From Bordetella sp. (GTDB lineage: Bacteria > Pseudomonadota > Alphaproteobacteria > Caulobacterales > Caulobacteraceae), in the NCBI GenBank assembly GCA_017308115.1, contig JAFKFS010000022.1, positions 1-50,571 on the forward strand: a DNA stretch of 50,571 bases, written 5' to 3'. A program made the position numbers and the translations under genes. The notes beneath the pieces are model-generated. The model was not told the origin of the DNA and searched no databases. It saw only the letters and a list, made by a program, of their open reading frames with translations. Below, one piece after another: positions 18,378 to 27,660 of this stretch. How positions within the stretch are numbered: position 1 is the first letter of the stretch; each line of letters starts with the position of its first letter.

Positions 18378-19259
18378 ATGAAGCTTGAATTCCTGATGAC
18401 CCTGAATTCCGTCTTGAGGCACGGCAGCTTCGCCAACGCAGCAGACGACATGGGCCTGACCGCCAGCGCCGTCAGCCTGCAGATGAAAAGACTGGAGGAG
18501 TACCTGGGACAGCCGCTCTTCGACCGCTCAGGACGCTCGGTACGGCCTACGCCGCTGGCGGTCGAACTGGCCGAGAACGTGCGCGGCGCCCTGGACGCCG
18601 TCGAGGAGGCGCGCACCCGTCACGCGGTCGCCCTGACCGGCCGCGTCGTCATCGGCGCCATCCGCTCGCTGCAACCGACGATGATTCCCCTGGTCCTGCG
18701 CGAAATCGGCAGGCGCCACCCCGGTCTCAGCGTGCGCGTGATCCAGGGCGACTCGGGCGAGCTTCTGGAGCACCTCAAGGCGGGACGGCTGGACGGCGCC
18801 GCGCTGGTCCGCCCGACCTCAGGCGGATCGAGCCGTCTCTACTGGCAGGACCTGGAGCAGCAACCCTTCGTCTTCGTCGCGCCGCCCGACAGCATCGAGA
18901 CGACGGCCGAAGCGCTCGTCGCCCGCTACGACTGGATTCAGTTCGACACCTCCCTGACCAGCGGGCGGACCGCCGCCAGCTATCTGTATCGACTATCCCC
19001 AGGGACGCGCCCGCGCTTCGAGTTGGAATCCATCGAGGCCGTCCTGGCCATGGTCTCGGCCGGACTGGGCGTGTCCATCATTCCACGCCTTCCGACCGGT
19101 TCGCGGGTTCGCGCGCCGGTGCGTCAGATTCGGCTCGACGACGACACCCCGACGCGCAAGATCGCCTTCGTCTGCCGCAGCGGCGACGCCGACAGCCGAC
19201 GCGTCATGGCCATCCGCGACGCCTTCGCCACCGGCTACGGCCTCACGCGCGATGACTGA
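18378..19259 (+). CDS. LysR-family transcriptional regulator
   Basis: A 293-residue LysR-type regulator. The N-terminal winged helix-turn-helix covers about residues 1-60 (SFANAADDMGLTASAVSLQMKRLEE is read as the HTH, named here by its position 17-41), followed by the linker helix and a periplasmic-binding-protein-like effector domain from about 90. It is transcribed away from the aldehyde dehydrogenase, the classic LysR arrangement in which the regulator controls the divergent operon and itself. The effector is probably a pathway metabolite. It would be expected to activate the array down to the PQQ genes if that is one transcript. Confidence 0.9.
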   Translation: MKLEFLMTLNSVLRHGSFANAADDMGLTASAVSLQMKRLEEYLGQPLFDRSGRSVRPTPLAVELAENVRGALDAVEEARTRHAVALTGRVVIGAIRSLQPTMIPLVLREIGRRHPGLSVRVIQGDSGELLEHLKAGRLDGAALVRPTSGGSSRLYWQDLEQQPFVFVAPPDSIETTAEALVARYDWIQFDTSLTSGRTAASYLYRLSPGTRPRFELESIEAVLAMVSAGLGVSIIPRLPTGSRVRAPVRQIRLDDDTPTRKIAFVCRSGDADSRRVMAIRDAFATGYGLTRDD

Positions 19260-19445
19260 TCATCCGCCCACCTTGGATGCGAGAGGCGCTGCGACGGTTG
19301 GTCGATCGTGGCGCTCACGGCCCGGGAGGCAAGAATAACTGAACAGACCGGTTACGAGCCGGTATCAGCCCTATCATGGGCAAATGGGGCGTGAAGAGAT
19401 GGGGCGCCAGCGGCGATCGACGGCCGCTGCATCCCAATCCGGCGG

Positions 19446-19784
19446 ATGGAATCGATGATGAAGTCACAAACAAGCGCGCGCCTGCGCGATCTTCTATCGA
19501 AGGCTGCTCTGCTGGCTGACACGTTGCGATCGCTTGCCCGCACGGACGGAGACGCAAGGAGGCGGCTTGAACTGCTTGAATGCGACATCGCGCGGCTGTC
19601 GGCGGCTCTGGAAAGCGATAATCGCCAGACTGTTTTGCTCGCTCTGGCCTTTCCGTCGCTGGATGGAAGGGCGGCCGACGCATTGGGCGAGCTTGACCTC
19701 GAAGATAATCCAGCAACCGCGCTTCAGTATCACGTGCTCAATCAGTCGCTCGTCGCGGCGATCGCAGCCCTGAATGCCATATAG
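19446..19784 (+). CDS. Hypothetical small helical protein
   Basis: A 112-residue frame rich in Leu, Ala, Arg, Asp and Glu with heptad-like spacing, suggesting an all-helical soluble protein. No family was recognised. Starts are possible at ATG 19446 or at the paired ATG codons 19455 and 19458; GGCGGATGGA lies before the later ones. Base composition is less GC-rich than that of its neighbours. It stands alone between the LysR gene and a gene-free stretch. The amphipathic pattern supports a real protein, but overlapping frames on both strands keep this uncertain. Confidence 0.42.
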   Translation: MESMMKSQTSARLRDLLSKAALLADTLRSLARTDGDARRRLELLECDIARLSAALESDNRQTVLLALAFPSLDGRAADALGELDLEDNPATALQYHVLNQSLVAAIAALNAI

Positions 19785-20217
19785 GACGACACCAAGGCTG
19801 AAGTCCCAGAGCGCGGCTGGTCTCGACAGGGAAATCATGAGGCGGATTGTGCTGCGGCGCGCCGATCTCCAGCGACATGCAGGGGCTTCTATGTCGCCGG
19901 AAGTGGCCGTCTGCCCAGACTGGAAGCGCGCCCGACAAGCATGGTTTTCACAGTAGCCGCCTGAGGCGGTTCAAATATCGCTGCAAATCAGAGTTGATCG
20001 AAGGCTGGCCGATGGCGCTGTGGGGTCGGCCCGGATGCGTCCCCCCGCCCATCCAACTCCCCGAAGCGATCGATCGCCCACAGCAGACGATCCGCGCCAC
20101 ATGCCGCTCAAGCGAAAATGCGCAAAGCGGAGGAGCGCGCATTCGCGGGCGTCACGCCCCACCTGCTGTCGCCCGCAGCCATCGCCGAGGTCGTCAGAAC
20201 ATTTCACGCCGCCGCCA
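19785..20217. other. Gene-free stretch before fecR-like gene
   Basis: No recognisable gene, repeat or RNA was seen. Short open frames exist on both strands, one of which (plus strand, from 20118) has a helical stretch near its start but runs into the fecR-like gene. The stretch is downstream of the minus-strand fecR-like gene and could hold decayed sequence. Confidence 0.4.
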
Positions 20218-21243
20218 TCAGGACTCCGCCCCCTCCCAATAGACGTCTATTCCATCGTCATGGTCGACGATCCGCACCGGATGCAGAGTGCTCAGGGCTT
20301 CCATGAAGCCCTCCGGCCGACCGGCCTTGAACACCCCGCTGACGCTGAGAGCGTTCAATCGCTTGTCGCGCAAACGGATCGGGTGTCGGCTGTAGCGGTT
20401 CAACTCCGCGACAACGACGATCAAGGGCTCGTCGTCGAACTCGACCATCCCGTCGCGCCAAGCCGGTGCAGCCGTTCTGGCGTGAACCGCTACGACCGTC
20501 TTGCGCCCCGGCCGCACTGTCAACGTTTCTCCCGGCTCCAGGACCACGCGTCCTGGAGCGGCGTCGACCGCCGTCTTCAAGGGATCGACCACAACCGACC
20601 CTTCCAGCAGGGTCGTGCTGAAGGCGTGCGGATCCACCCGAACCTCGAAACGCGTTCCCAGGGCCGTCACCCGGCGCCCGCCGCCATCGACGGAGAAAGG
20701 CCGCGACGGATCGTGCGCCACGTCGAAATAGGCCTGTCCCTGCTCCATCCGCACCTCGCGGCGGTCTCCACGATAACGAACGGCCAGACGACTGTCGGTG
20801 TTGAGCGTCAGGGCGGTTCCGTCCGCCAGAACAATGTCCAGCCGCTCCCCGACATCGGTAGCGTAGCGGGTTTCGCCAGCCATCCAGGCCGCGACACCTG
20901 ATCCGTCCACAGCCGCCACGCCCAGGCCGATCGACAGAACAAGGGCGGCCGCGATCGCAGCGAATTGCGCCATGGTCGGCCGGAGCCCAGGCCGCCGCCC
21001 CGCCAACACAGATGTGCGCAGGGCTTGAACCGTCGGATCCTGCGCCACCAGATCAACCGCCTCCCAAGCCTCGCAGGCTTGAGCGTAGGCGGCCCGATTG
21101 GCCGGCGAGCTCGACAGCCAGGCATCGAAAGCCGCCTCCTCCGTCGCAGAGACGTCGTCGCCATCCAGGCGCACCAGCCAGTGCGCCGCAGCTTCGGCGG
21201 GCGTCATCCCTGCCAGCGTCCGGTTGTTCTTACATCGCATCAT
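20218..21243 (-). CDS. fecR-like: FecR-family anti-sigma/signal transducer
   Basis: A 341-residue inner-membrane FecR protein. The cytoplasmic N-terminal domain (about 12-70, DUF4880, with AAHWLVRLDGDD and AAFDAWLSSSPANRAAYAQA patterns) would hold the sigma factor. One membrane helix lies near 92-112 (AQFAAIAAALVLSIGLGVA). The periplasmic FecR domain follows from about 130 (RLDIVLADGTALTLNTDSRL) with a DUF4974-type C-terminus. Its start overlaps the sigma-factor stop by four bases (ATGA). In the known system the receptor STN domain touches FecR in the periplasm and frees FecI. The receptor with an STN domain three genes upstream is the obvious partner. Confidence 0.92.
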   Translation of the reverse strand: MMRCKNNRTLAGMTPAEAAAHWLVRLDGDDVSATEEAAFDAWLSSSPANRAAYAQACEAWEAVDLVAQDPTVQALRTSVLAGRRPGLRPTMAQFAAIAAALVLSIGLGVAAVDGSGVAAWMAGETRYATDVGERLDIVLADGTALTLNTDSRLAVRYRGDRREVRMEQGQAYFDVAHDPSRPFSVDGGGRRVTALGTRFEVRVDPHAFSTTLLEGSVVVDPLKTAVDAAPGRVVLEPGETLTVRPGRKTVVAVHARTAAPAWRDGMVEFDDEPLIVVVAELNRYSRHPIRLRDKRLNALSVSGVFKAGRPEGFMEALSTLHPVRIVDHDDGIDVYWEGAES

Positions 21244-21794
21244 TCGCGGCCCATCCGTTCCGCAAGATGCAACACCGCGCGCCTCATGTCCTTCTCCACC
21301 GAGCTCAGAGACACCCCCAGGCGGCGAGCGATATCCTGATACTTCATCCCCTCCACCCGCCGCAGCACGAAGACCGCGCGCGGCCGCTCCGGCAACTCCA
21401 ACAAGGCAGCCGTGACCCGCTGCAGACGCTCGCGCCCCAAAAGGATACGGTCCGCCGAGAAATCTTCGGGCGCCGGCTGATCGATGGACAGGACGCCATG
21501 ATCATCCGCTTGTCGGCTGCGACGGCGGCGAACCCAGTCGGTCAGGACGCTGCTGGCCGTTTCGAAGACATAGGCGCGGACAGCCTCCATCTTCACAACC
21601 TCGCAACGACGCACCAGTCGCGCCAACACCTCCTGCACCAGGTCTTCCACCTCCTCCGACTGGCGCACACGCCGCGCGAAGTAGCGCAGCAGGGCTGGGC
21701 GGAACTCCTCGGCCAGAGCCGTCAGGGTGTAGCCGTCGCGCGCGGAATCGGAGGCCGCCTCGCCAGCCTCCCCGTTCCGTTCGCCTTCCACCAT
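21240..21794 (-). CDS. fecI-like: FecI-type ECF sigma factor
   Basis: A 184-residue extracytoplasmic-function sigma factor. Region 2 is recognised by EEVEDLVQEVLARLVRR and region 4 by YQDIARRLGVSLSSVEKDMRRAV. ATG 21794 is preferred, with AGGACAGG before it; a TTG at 21812 would add six residues. It is 23 bases downstream of the prolyl oligopeptidase stop and is followed by the anti-sigma gene. Lying last in the receptor cluster rather than upstream of the receptor is less usual for FecI systems. Its target promoter was not identified. Confidence 0.92.
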   Translation of the reverse strand: MVEGERNGEAGEAASDSARDGYTLTALAEEFRPALLRYFARRVRQSEEVEDLVQEVLARLVRRCEVVKMEAVRAYVFETASSVLTDWVRRRRSRQADDHGVLSIDQPAPEDFSADRILLGRERLQRVTAALLELPERPRAVFVLRRVEGMKYQDIARRLGVSLSSVEKDMRRAVLHLAERMGRE

Positions 21795-21817
21795 GATCCT
21801 GTCCTTAGCCAAAGACT

Positions 21818-23950
21818 TCAGGGCCGCATCAACCGAGCGATGAGAAATTGCATCCGCAACGCCATCAGGTCCGGCCGCGCAAGGGGATCGCTGACGCCGT
21901 GGCCGCCCTGTTCGTCCTCGATCAGGAAGACCTGCCCCCCCGCCTGTGACAGACGCCAGGCCAGCTTGCGCGCATGGGCCGGGCCGACGCGATTGTCGGT
22001 CGTAGAAACCGAGATCAAGATCGGCGGATAGCGGCCATCCGCGCGCACGTTATGGACCGGCGAATAGGCCGACAACGCCGCATGGGTCACGGGATTCGCT
22101 GGGTCGCCATACTCATCCTTCCACGCCGCCCCCATGGCGATGCGATCATAGCGCAGCATATCGGCCAATGGGGCGTCGCTGACCGCCGCCCCATACAGGT
22201 CCGGCCTCTGCACGACGGCCACGGCGGCCAGCAGCCCGCCATTCGAGGTGCCGAACACGCCCAGCCGTTCCGGTCGGGTGAAGCCACTGTTCACCAGATC
22301 CCCGGACACGGCGAAGAAATCGTCATAGGACACCTGACGCCGTTCCCGCAGGGCTGCGCGGCGCCAACCCTGCCCCTTCTCGCCACCGCCGCGAATTGCG
22401 GCCACGGCCAAGGCTCCGCCCCGATCAAACCACAGCTTCAGCGCCTCGCCGCCGAAGGCTCGGCCTAGATAGGCGGGCGGCAGGGTGATGCCGAAGGCGC
22501 CGTAGCCGGTGATAAGCGTCGGCACATTCTTCGACGCCCCTCTGGGCCGGACCAGATAATAGTCAACCGCCGTCCCGTCGCGCGATCGGGCCGTGCGGAT
22601 GTCCACCTGGAAGGCTGACGCATCGAAGACCTCCTGCGCTGTCTCCAACGGCGTCCGGCGATCCCCCGACGCCAGTTCCAGCACTGTCGGTTGCAGGAAG
22701 CCCGCGCGCCGCAGAACCACATCCTCGCCCGTGGCGTCCGCCGAAGCGACCGACAGATCGACGCCCGCATCGGCGGATTCGAACGGCGCCGCGCTCCAGC
22801 CTGACTGGCCATGCTGCGCGGCCATCACGGTCACGGCCAGACCCGACTGCACGGGGAAGAAGACCCGCGACGATGTCGCTCGGAACCCGCCGTAGGACGA
22901 CACGACCTGCCCCGCCTTCGGCTCATAGACGAGTTGCAGCCGCCGGCTTTCAGGAACATCAGCGCCGAAATCATAGGCGACGATGCTCTCGGCCGCAGCC
23001 ATGCGTCCGTCGATCCTGGTCGGCTCCGACAGTTGGAAGACCATATGCCGGTCCGTCCCCCCCAGGGGGCCGAAGGGCTTGATGTCCACCGGCAAGGCCA
23101 GCTTGCTGACCGCGCCCTCGCCATCGACGGCAAAGACCTCGAAGGTCGAATAGTCGATGACCCGGGTCATCAGCACGCGCGGCGCCGATCCGATGCGGGT
23201 GAACTGGAAGGTTGCGTCGCTGGAAGGCGCGGTGAAGACCACCGGCGCCTCGGCCAGGGCTTGTCCGCGCCTCCACAGACGCGCCGACGCCGCCCAGCCC
23301 GCCGCCGTGCGCGGATCACCGTCGCGCGCGTGGGCGATCAAGACGGTGTCGGCGTCGATCCAGGCCGACTGCACCCGACCGGCCGGCGCCGCGAAGCCGC
23401 CCTCGACAAAGCGCCCCGTCTCCAGGTCGAACTCGCGCAGCATCAGCTCATCGCCGCCGCCATCGGAAAAGCCGAGCAGGCACAGCCTGTTCTCGGGCGG
23501 CAAGCAGGCGGAGCCATAGGTCCAGTTCAGCGTATAGGGGCGGCCTTCCTGGGCGGCGAAGGCCGCCACGTCCAGCACCGTCTTCCATGCGCCCAGGGCG
23601 CCGCTCGGGCCCCTTTCCGCCACCTGAAGACGGCCCTTGGGAAAGTCGGGGTCGCGCTTCAGCCGAACCGCGCGCGGCCCCAGAAGAGCGATGTCCGTCA
23701 CCGGCGACGAGGCCGTCAGGGCGGACTTCAGCTCCTCCAGCACGCCGCCATAGCCAGGCTCGGCCGACAGGGTCGCACGAGCGGCGGCGGTCTGTTCTCG
23801 GGCCCAGGCTAGGGCGCGCTCGCCCTCGGCCGGCTCCAGCCATTCCAGGTCGTCGCCAACGGGCCCGCCTTCGACGGCCAGAGCGGGCGCCGCGGAGATC
23901 AGGGCAAGCGCCGACGCCGCGGCCGCCGCCAGGAACCGCCGCCGGATCAT
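21818..23950 (-). CDS. Prolyl oligopeptidase family S9A serine peptidase
   Basis: A 710-residue exported peptidase. The leader (MIRRRFLAAAAASALALIS, cleavage near ALA) is followed by a seven-bladed propeller that filters substrates and a C-terminal alpha/beta-hydrolase domain. The triad is visible: Ser about 569 in FGTSNGGLL, Asp about 652 in STTDNRVG and His about 684 in EQGGHGV. The ITGYGAFGI and IRGGGEKGQGWR segments are typical of the S9A branch that cuts short peptides after proline. Its ATG overlaps the FKBP stop (ATGA). Sharing a cluster with a signalling TonB receptor suggests that it cuts an imported peptide-like ligand in the periplasm. It resembles S9A more than the S9C-like lasso-peptide isopeptidases. 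Confidence 0.92.
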   Translation of the reverse strand: MIRRRFLAAAAASALALISAAPALAVEGGPVGDDLEWLEPAEGERALAWAREQTAAARATLSAEPGYGGVLEELKSALTASSPVTDIALLGPRAVRLKRDPDFPKGRLQVAERGPSGALGAWKTVLDVAAFAAQEGRPYTLNWTYGSACLPPENRLCLLGFSDGGGDELMLREFDLETGRFVEGGFAAPAGRVQSAWIDADTVLIAHARDGDPRTAAGWAASARLWRRGQALAEAPVVFTAPSSDATFQFTRIGSAPRVLMTRVIDYSTFEVFAVDGEGAVSKLALPVDIKPFGPLGGTDRHMVFQLSEPTRIDGRMAAAESIVAYDFGADVPESRRLQLVYEPKAGQVVSSYGGFRATSSRVFFPVQSGLAVTVMAAQHGQSGWSAAPFESADAGVDLSVASADATGEDVVLRRAGFLQPTVLELASGDRRTPLETAQEVFDASAFQVDIRTARSRDGTAVDYYLVRPRGASKNVPTLITGYGAFGITLPPAYLGRAFGGEALKLWFDRGGALAVAAIRGGGEKGQGWRRAALRERRQVSYDDFFAVSGDLVNSGFTRPERLGVFGTSNGGLLAAVAVVQRPDLYGAAVSDAPLADMLRYDRIAMGAAWKDEYGDPANPVTHAALSAYSPVHNVRADGRYPPILISVSTTDNRVGPAHARKLAWRLSQAGGQVFLIEDEQGGHGVSDPLARPDLMALRMQFLIARLMRP

Positions 23951-24417
23951 TTCGGCGCCTCGGCCGGCGGGGTGACGGACAGCAGACGGATGCGGAAGAT
24001 CAGCACCGCGTCCGGCGGGATCGGCCCCACGCCCCGCGCGCCATAGGCCAGCTCGGGCGGCAGGGTCAGCAGCCACTCGTCGCCGGGCCGCATCATGCGC
24101 AGCGCCGATACCCAGCCGGGGATCAGGCCCCGCAGCGGGAAGGTCACGGGCTCCTTTTCGAACGAGCTGTCGAACACCTCGCCGCTGACCAGTCGCCCCT
24201 CGTAGTGGACCGTGATCTGGTCCGACATCCTCGGATGCGGCCCATCGACCGGACCCGAGGCCAGGATTTCGTAATGAAGCCCCGGCATGACCACCACGCC
24301 CGCCTTGGTCGCATGGGTCGTCAGATAGTCCGACTCGGCCTGGGCCCAGGCGGCACCCGCCGACAAGGCCAGGCCCAGGAGCGCCGCCCCGGCGATCGTC
24401 TGCATTCGCGAAGACAT
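23947..24417 (-). CDS. Exported FKBP-type peptidyl-prolyl isomerase
   Basis: A 156-residue protein with a signal peptide (cleavage near AWAQA) and one FKBP domain: ITVHYEGRLVSGEVFDSSF, the GLIPGW segment and PPELAYGARGVGPIPPDAVLIF, which hold the active-site aromatic and Asp residues. It catalyses cis-trans isomerisation of prolyl bonds and may chaperone periplasmic proteins. ATG 24417 has GGAGAGAG upstream. It sits 13 bases after the receptor stop and overlaps the prolyl oligopeptidase start. An isomerase beside a proline-specific peptidase is chemically sensible, because prolyl oligopeptidases accept only trans-prolyl bonds; that functional pairing is inferred. Confidence 0.92.
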   Translation of the reverse strand: MSSRMQTIAGAALLGLALSAGAAWAQAESDYLTTHATKAGVVVMPGLHYEILASGPVDGPHPRMSDQITVHYEGRLVSGEVFDSSFEKEPVTFPLRGLIPGWVSALRMMRPGDEWLLTLPPELAYGARGVGPIPPDAVLIFRIRLLSVTPPAEAPK

Positions 24418-24430
24418 CGGCTCTCTCCGC

Positions 24431-26902
24431 TCAGAAGTCATAGGTGACGCGAACGCCGATGGTGCGCGGCCGCACATAGTGGTGACGCAGGACGCCGCCG
24501 CTCATCTGGGACACGGTCACGCCGCGCGCGTCCGTCAGGTTCTCGACATAGGTTTCCAGTCGCGCGTCGTTCAGCGTCACGCTGCCGCGCAGGTCGAACA
24601 GGTTGTAGTCCCCCTGACGCAGCGTCCCCTGAAGGTTGCTCGGCGCGTCGGAAATATAGCGATGCGAGGCGATCAGCATCGGTTCGACCGCCGCATCCCC
24701 TCGCCAGGTCAGGGTGCTCGACAGCCGCCAACGCGAGGCGCCGGGCAGCATGGCGCCCTTGGCCACGCCCTGCGCGGGCAGGGCCTCGCTCAGCTCCGCG
24801 TCGAGATAGCCCACGGTGGAGTTGACGGCGAAGCTGGGCGTCGGCCGCCAGGTCACGGCCAGATCCGCGCCCAGGTTGCGCGCCGACCCCACATTGTCGG
24901 CGTAGGCCAGGTTGTCCCCGCGCACGATCAGCAACTGGATGTCGCTCCAGTCGATGTAATAGAGGGTGGCGTCGACCAGCCAGCGCCGATCCGGGGTCGA
25001 GGCGCGAACCCCGACCTCGTAGTTGATCAGAGAGTCGGAGTCGAAGGACGACGGCGACGGATAGGCCGGATTGGGCGCGATGGCGTTGGGGCCGCCGAAC
25101 CGGAAGCCCTTCGACACCAGACCATAGACCATCAGTTCGTCGCTCGGCTCATAGCGCAGCGAGACCTTGGGGTTGAAACCCTGCTCGGAGGCGTCGGCCG
25201 CGGCCGGACGGGCGTTCGGCGATCCCGTGGACAGCAGCGTCGCCAGACCGGATTGACGGCTGCGGTGATCGATCGCTGTGTCGAAGAAGCGGCCGCCCGC
25301 CGTCAGGGTCCAACTGGGCGCAAAACGCCAGCTAGCCTCCCCGAACACCGCCTTCTCCTGTCCGTTCACGCGCAGGAAGTAGTCGTTGAACCGATCGTTC
25401 GGCGCCGCTTTCTGGCCCACGCCCGCGCCGTGGCTGCCGGCGTACAGGCTTTCGATCAGGGCCGCCGCGCCCGCGAACTCGGCATAGCTGGGCATGTCTA
25501 TCCGGCTGTCGAAATAGCTGGCGCCGACCAGCCATTCGAAGTCGCCGTCGCCGCTGGACGTCAGCCGCGCCTCGATCAGATCGCCCTTGGAGGCCCGCTC
25601 GGCGATCAGCGGAATCTGTGTCGGAATGCGGCTGAACAGGCCGCCGAATGTGTTGGTGAAGTCGGTGACGTTGTGCGTGGACTTCTCGCTATGGGCGCCC
25701 TGAACCGTCAGCGACGCCCAGCCCAGATCGATATCCCCGCGCAGGCTGTGGATCTCGGTCGTCGACCGGAAGGGCTCCAGCAGGCGGGTCGAGCGCTGGA
25801 GGTCCGGCAAGGTCGAGAAGGCGGTGAAGGCGTCGTCGTTCTCGCTCTCGAAATAGAGACTCAAGGCCGAGATCGAGACGGCGTCGGTCGGCTTCCATTC
25901 GACCGACAGGCGTCCGCCGAATGTCTCCATGCTGTTGGAATCGCGCGCACCGACGCCGATGTTGTCGATATAGCCGGCCCGTTCGCGATAGGTCGCGACG
26001 GCGCGCACCGCCAGCCGGTCCTGGATCAACGGCAGGTTGATCATGCCCTTGACCTGATAGCCGGGGTCGGCCGCGCCCGCCGTGTCCGCGACGCCGGCCT
26101 CGATCCGTCCCGCCCTGTCGCCGGTGTCGGCGCGAGCGGCGATATAGTTGATCGCGCCGCCCAGGGCCGCCGATCCGAACAGGGTCCCCTGCGGCCCGCG
26201 CAGCACCTCGACCCGCTGCACGTCGAAGGTGTCGACGTCGGGGATGCCCGCGCTGTTGAACGGATCGGCCAGGGGAATGTCGTTGATGTAGACGCCGGTC
26301 GAAGCCTGGCCCACGTCGATCGAGGTGGTGGTCGAGACCCCGCGCACGGAAATGGACGAATAGCCCGGCATGGCGTCGTTGAACTGAATGCCGGGCACCC
26401 GGGTCAGGTAGTCGGCGAAGCTCTGGGCGCCCAACTCGTCCAATTGCCGGCCGGACATAGCGCTGACAGATCCGGCGACCGAGCGCAGGTCTTCCTCGCG
26501 CTTGCGCGCCGTGACGACGATATCATCGACCTCATAGGCGCTGTGCTGCATCGACGGCTCGCCGGGCGTCGCCGCCTCGATGATGACGGTTCCACGAGGC
26601 GTGCGGCGCACCACGACGCCCTGAATGTCCCGCAGCAACGTCTGCAGGGCTGTTTCGATGTCGTAGCCGCCCTTGATTGCAGGCGCTCGTCGCCCGCGCG
26701 TCACCTGGGGCTCCACGGCGATCTCAACTCCAGCCTGGCGAGCATAGTCCAGCAGCGCCGTCGCAAGCGGCTGCGCCTCGATGTTGAACTCGACCCTGCG
26801 CCCGTCTTGAGCGACGGCGGTCCCATGCAGGGCAAGCGCAGCGACCGAAGCCGCCAGCACCCCACGCACAGACCGCCTCGTCGTTGAAGCCATGAAACCC
26901 AT
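24431..26902 (-). CDS. FecA-like TonB-dependent transducer with STN domain
   Basis: An 823-residue receptor. The leader (cleavage near AVAQD) is followed by a secretin/TonB short N-terminal domain (about 33-105: VEFNIEAQPLATALLDYARQ region to VVVRRTPRGTVII), the hallmark of receptors that signal to FecR. The TonB box region reads DDIVVTARKREE; the plug has VSVRGVSTTTS-like and LFGSAALGGAINY segments, and the barrel ends VRVTYDF. ATG 26902 is preferred, with AAGGGG before it; ATG 26893 is also possible. It heads the cluster with FKBP, prolyl oligopeptidase, FecI and FecR. The ligand is unknown, but the peptidase suggests a peptide or peptidic siderophore. Confidence 0.94.
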   Translation of the reverse strand: MGFMASTTRRSVRGVLAASVAALALHGTAVAQDGRRVEFNIEAQPLATALLDYARQAGVEIAVEPQVTRGRRAPAIKGGYDIETALQTLLRDIQGVVVRRTPRGTVIIEAATPGEPSMQHSAYEVDDIVVTARKREEDLRSVAGSVSAMSGRQLDELGAQSFADYLTRVPGIQFNDAMPGYSSISVRGVSTTTSIDVGQASTGVYINDIPLADPFNSAGIPDVDTFDVQRVEVLRGPQGTLFGSAALGGAINYIAARADTGDRAGRIEAGVADTAGAADPGYQVKGMINLPLIQDRLAVRAVATYRERAGYIDNIGVGARDSNSMETFGGRLSVEWKPTDAVSISALSLYFESENDDAFTAFSTLPDLQRSTRLLEPFRSTTEIHSLRGDIDLGWASLTVQGAHSEKSTHNVTDFTNTFGGLFSRIPTQIPLIAERASKGDLIEARLTSSGDGDFEWLVGASYFDSRIDMPSYAEFAGAAALIESLYAGSHGAGVGQKAAPNDRFNDYFLRVNGQEKAVFGEASWRFAPSWTLTAGGRFFDTAIDHRSRQSGLATLLSTGSPNARPAAADASEQGFNPKVSLRYEPSDELMVYGLVSKGFRFGGPNAIAPNPAYPSPSSFDSDSLINYEVGVRASTPDRRWLVDATLYYIDWSDIQLLIVRGDNLAYADNVGSARNLGADLAVTWRPTPSFAVNSTVGYLDAELSEALPAQGVAKGAMLPGASRWRLSSTLTWRGDAAVEPMLIASHRYISDAPSNLQGTLRQGDYNLFDLRGSVTLNDARLETYVENLTDARGVTVSQMSGGVLRHHYVRPRTIGVRVTYDF

Positions 26903-27147
26903 CACTGCCGCCCCTTTTCTGGTCCTGAGGCGTCCCCCGCCCCTAGCCCTCAGAACGCAACCCTGCTCAGAACCCGTAACAAAAACGGCGCATCGGCGTC
27001 CCTCGACCTGGGGTCTCGACAGCCTTGCCGGTCCAGCGGGCCGCCACGGCTTGACCGATTACCGAATTCGTGGCGAAGCGGGGTTTCGGCGCCGGGGCAT
27101 CGCATCGATGATCATCGCTGGCGGCGCCGTCCATGGGGGATCGCTTG

Positions 27148-27660
27148 GTGAAACAAATTACGCTGATCGTCTCAATGGCGGTGGCCGTGACGGCCTGCGC
27201 CTCTGCGCCGACGCCTGCGTCGCCCCCCGTGGCCACGACAAAGCCGGAGGCGCGCTCCTATCACGTGAGCGACAACGCGTCCGCCGACGTGGACCTCGCG
27301 CTGGCGCGCGCCAGACAGTCGGGAAAGCGGGTCCTGCTGGTGATGGGTGCTAACTGGTGCAGCGACAGCCGCGCTCTCGCCGGTTGGCTGGCGACCGATC
27401 GCTTCGCCGAACTGATTGAACGTAAGTACGAACTCGTCTTCGTGAACATCGGGATGCCGCGAAGCGGTGACGGACACAATCTGGGCATCGCTCGGCGCTT
27501 CGGGATTTCGGAGTTGACGGGTCTACCGAATGTGCTGGTGCTCACGAACGACGGGGTCCTGGTGAACCCCACGACCGCAACCAACTGGCGGGACGCCGAG
27601 AAGCGGACCGGCGATGCGATCTACGATGAGTTGTCGACCCTAGCCGACCTTCCAGCCTGA
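27148..27660 (+). CDS. Thioredoxin-like lipoprotein
   Basis: A 170-residue protein. GTG 27148 begins a lipoprotein signal (lipobox AVTAC, Cys about 16), preceded by GGGGGA; an in-frame ATG at 27133 would add five residues. The thioredoxin fold is seen in LALARARQSGKRVLLVMGANWCSDSRAL, described by position about 50-77, where the usual CxxC is CSDS, and in a cis-Pro loop (GLPNVLVL). With the second Cys replaced by Ser it cannot do normal dithiol exchange; such proteins may act as isomerase-like or binding proteins. It is divergent from the STN receptor, 245 bases apart, so the two could share regulatory sequence. Confidence 0.82.
   Translation: MKQITLIVSMAVAVTACASAPTPASPPVATTKPEARSYHVSDNASADVDLALARARQSGKRVLLVMGANWCSDSRALAGWLATDRFAELIERKYELVFVNIGMPRSGDGHNLGIARRFGISELTGLPNVLVLTNDGVLVNPTTATNWRDAEKRTGDAIYDELSTLADLPA

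Noticed and set aside
20118..20306. A small plus-strand frame with a helical start, considered as a recombinase fragment
   Set aside because: Resemblance to recombinase C-termini was too vague, and the frame becomes Pro/Arg-rich where it enters the FecR-like gene.
20218..26902. A lasso-peptide gene cluster
   Set aside because: FecI, FecR, a TonB receptor and an S9 peptidase accompany lasso clusters in this group of bacteria, but no precursor, B-type protease or C-type cyclase gene is present and the peptidase has S9A rather than isopeptidase-like motifs.
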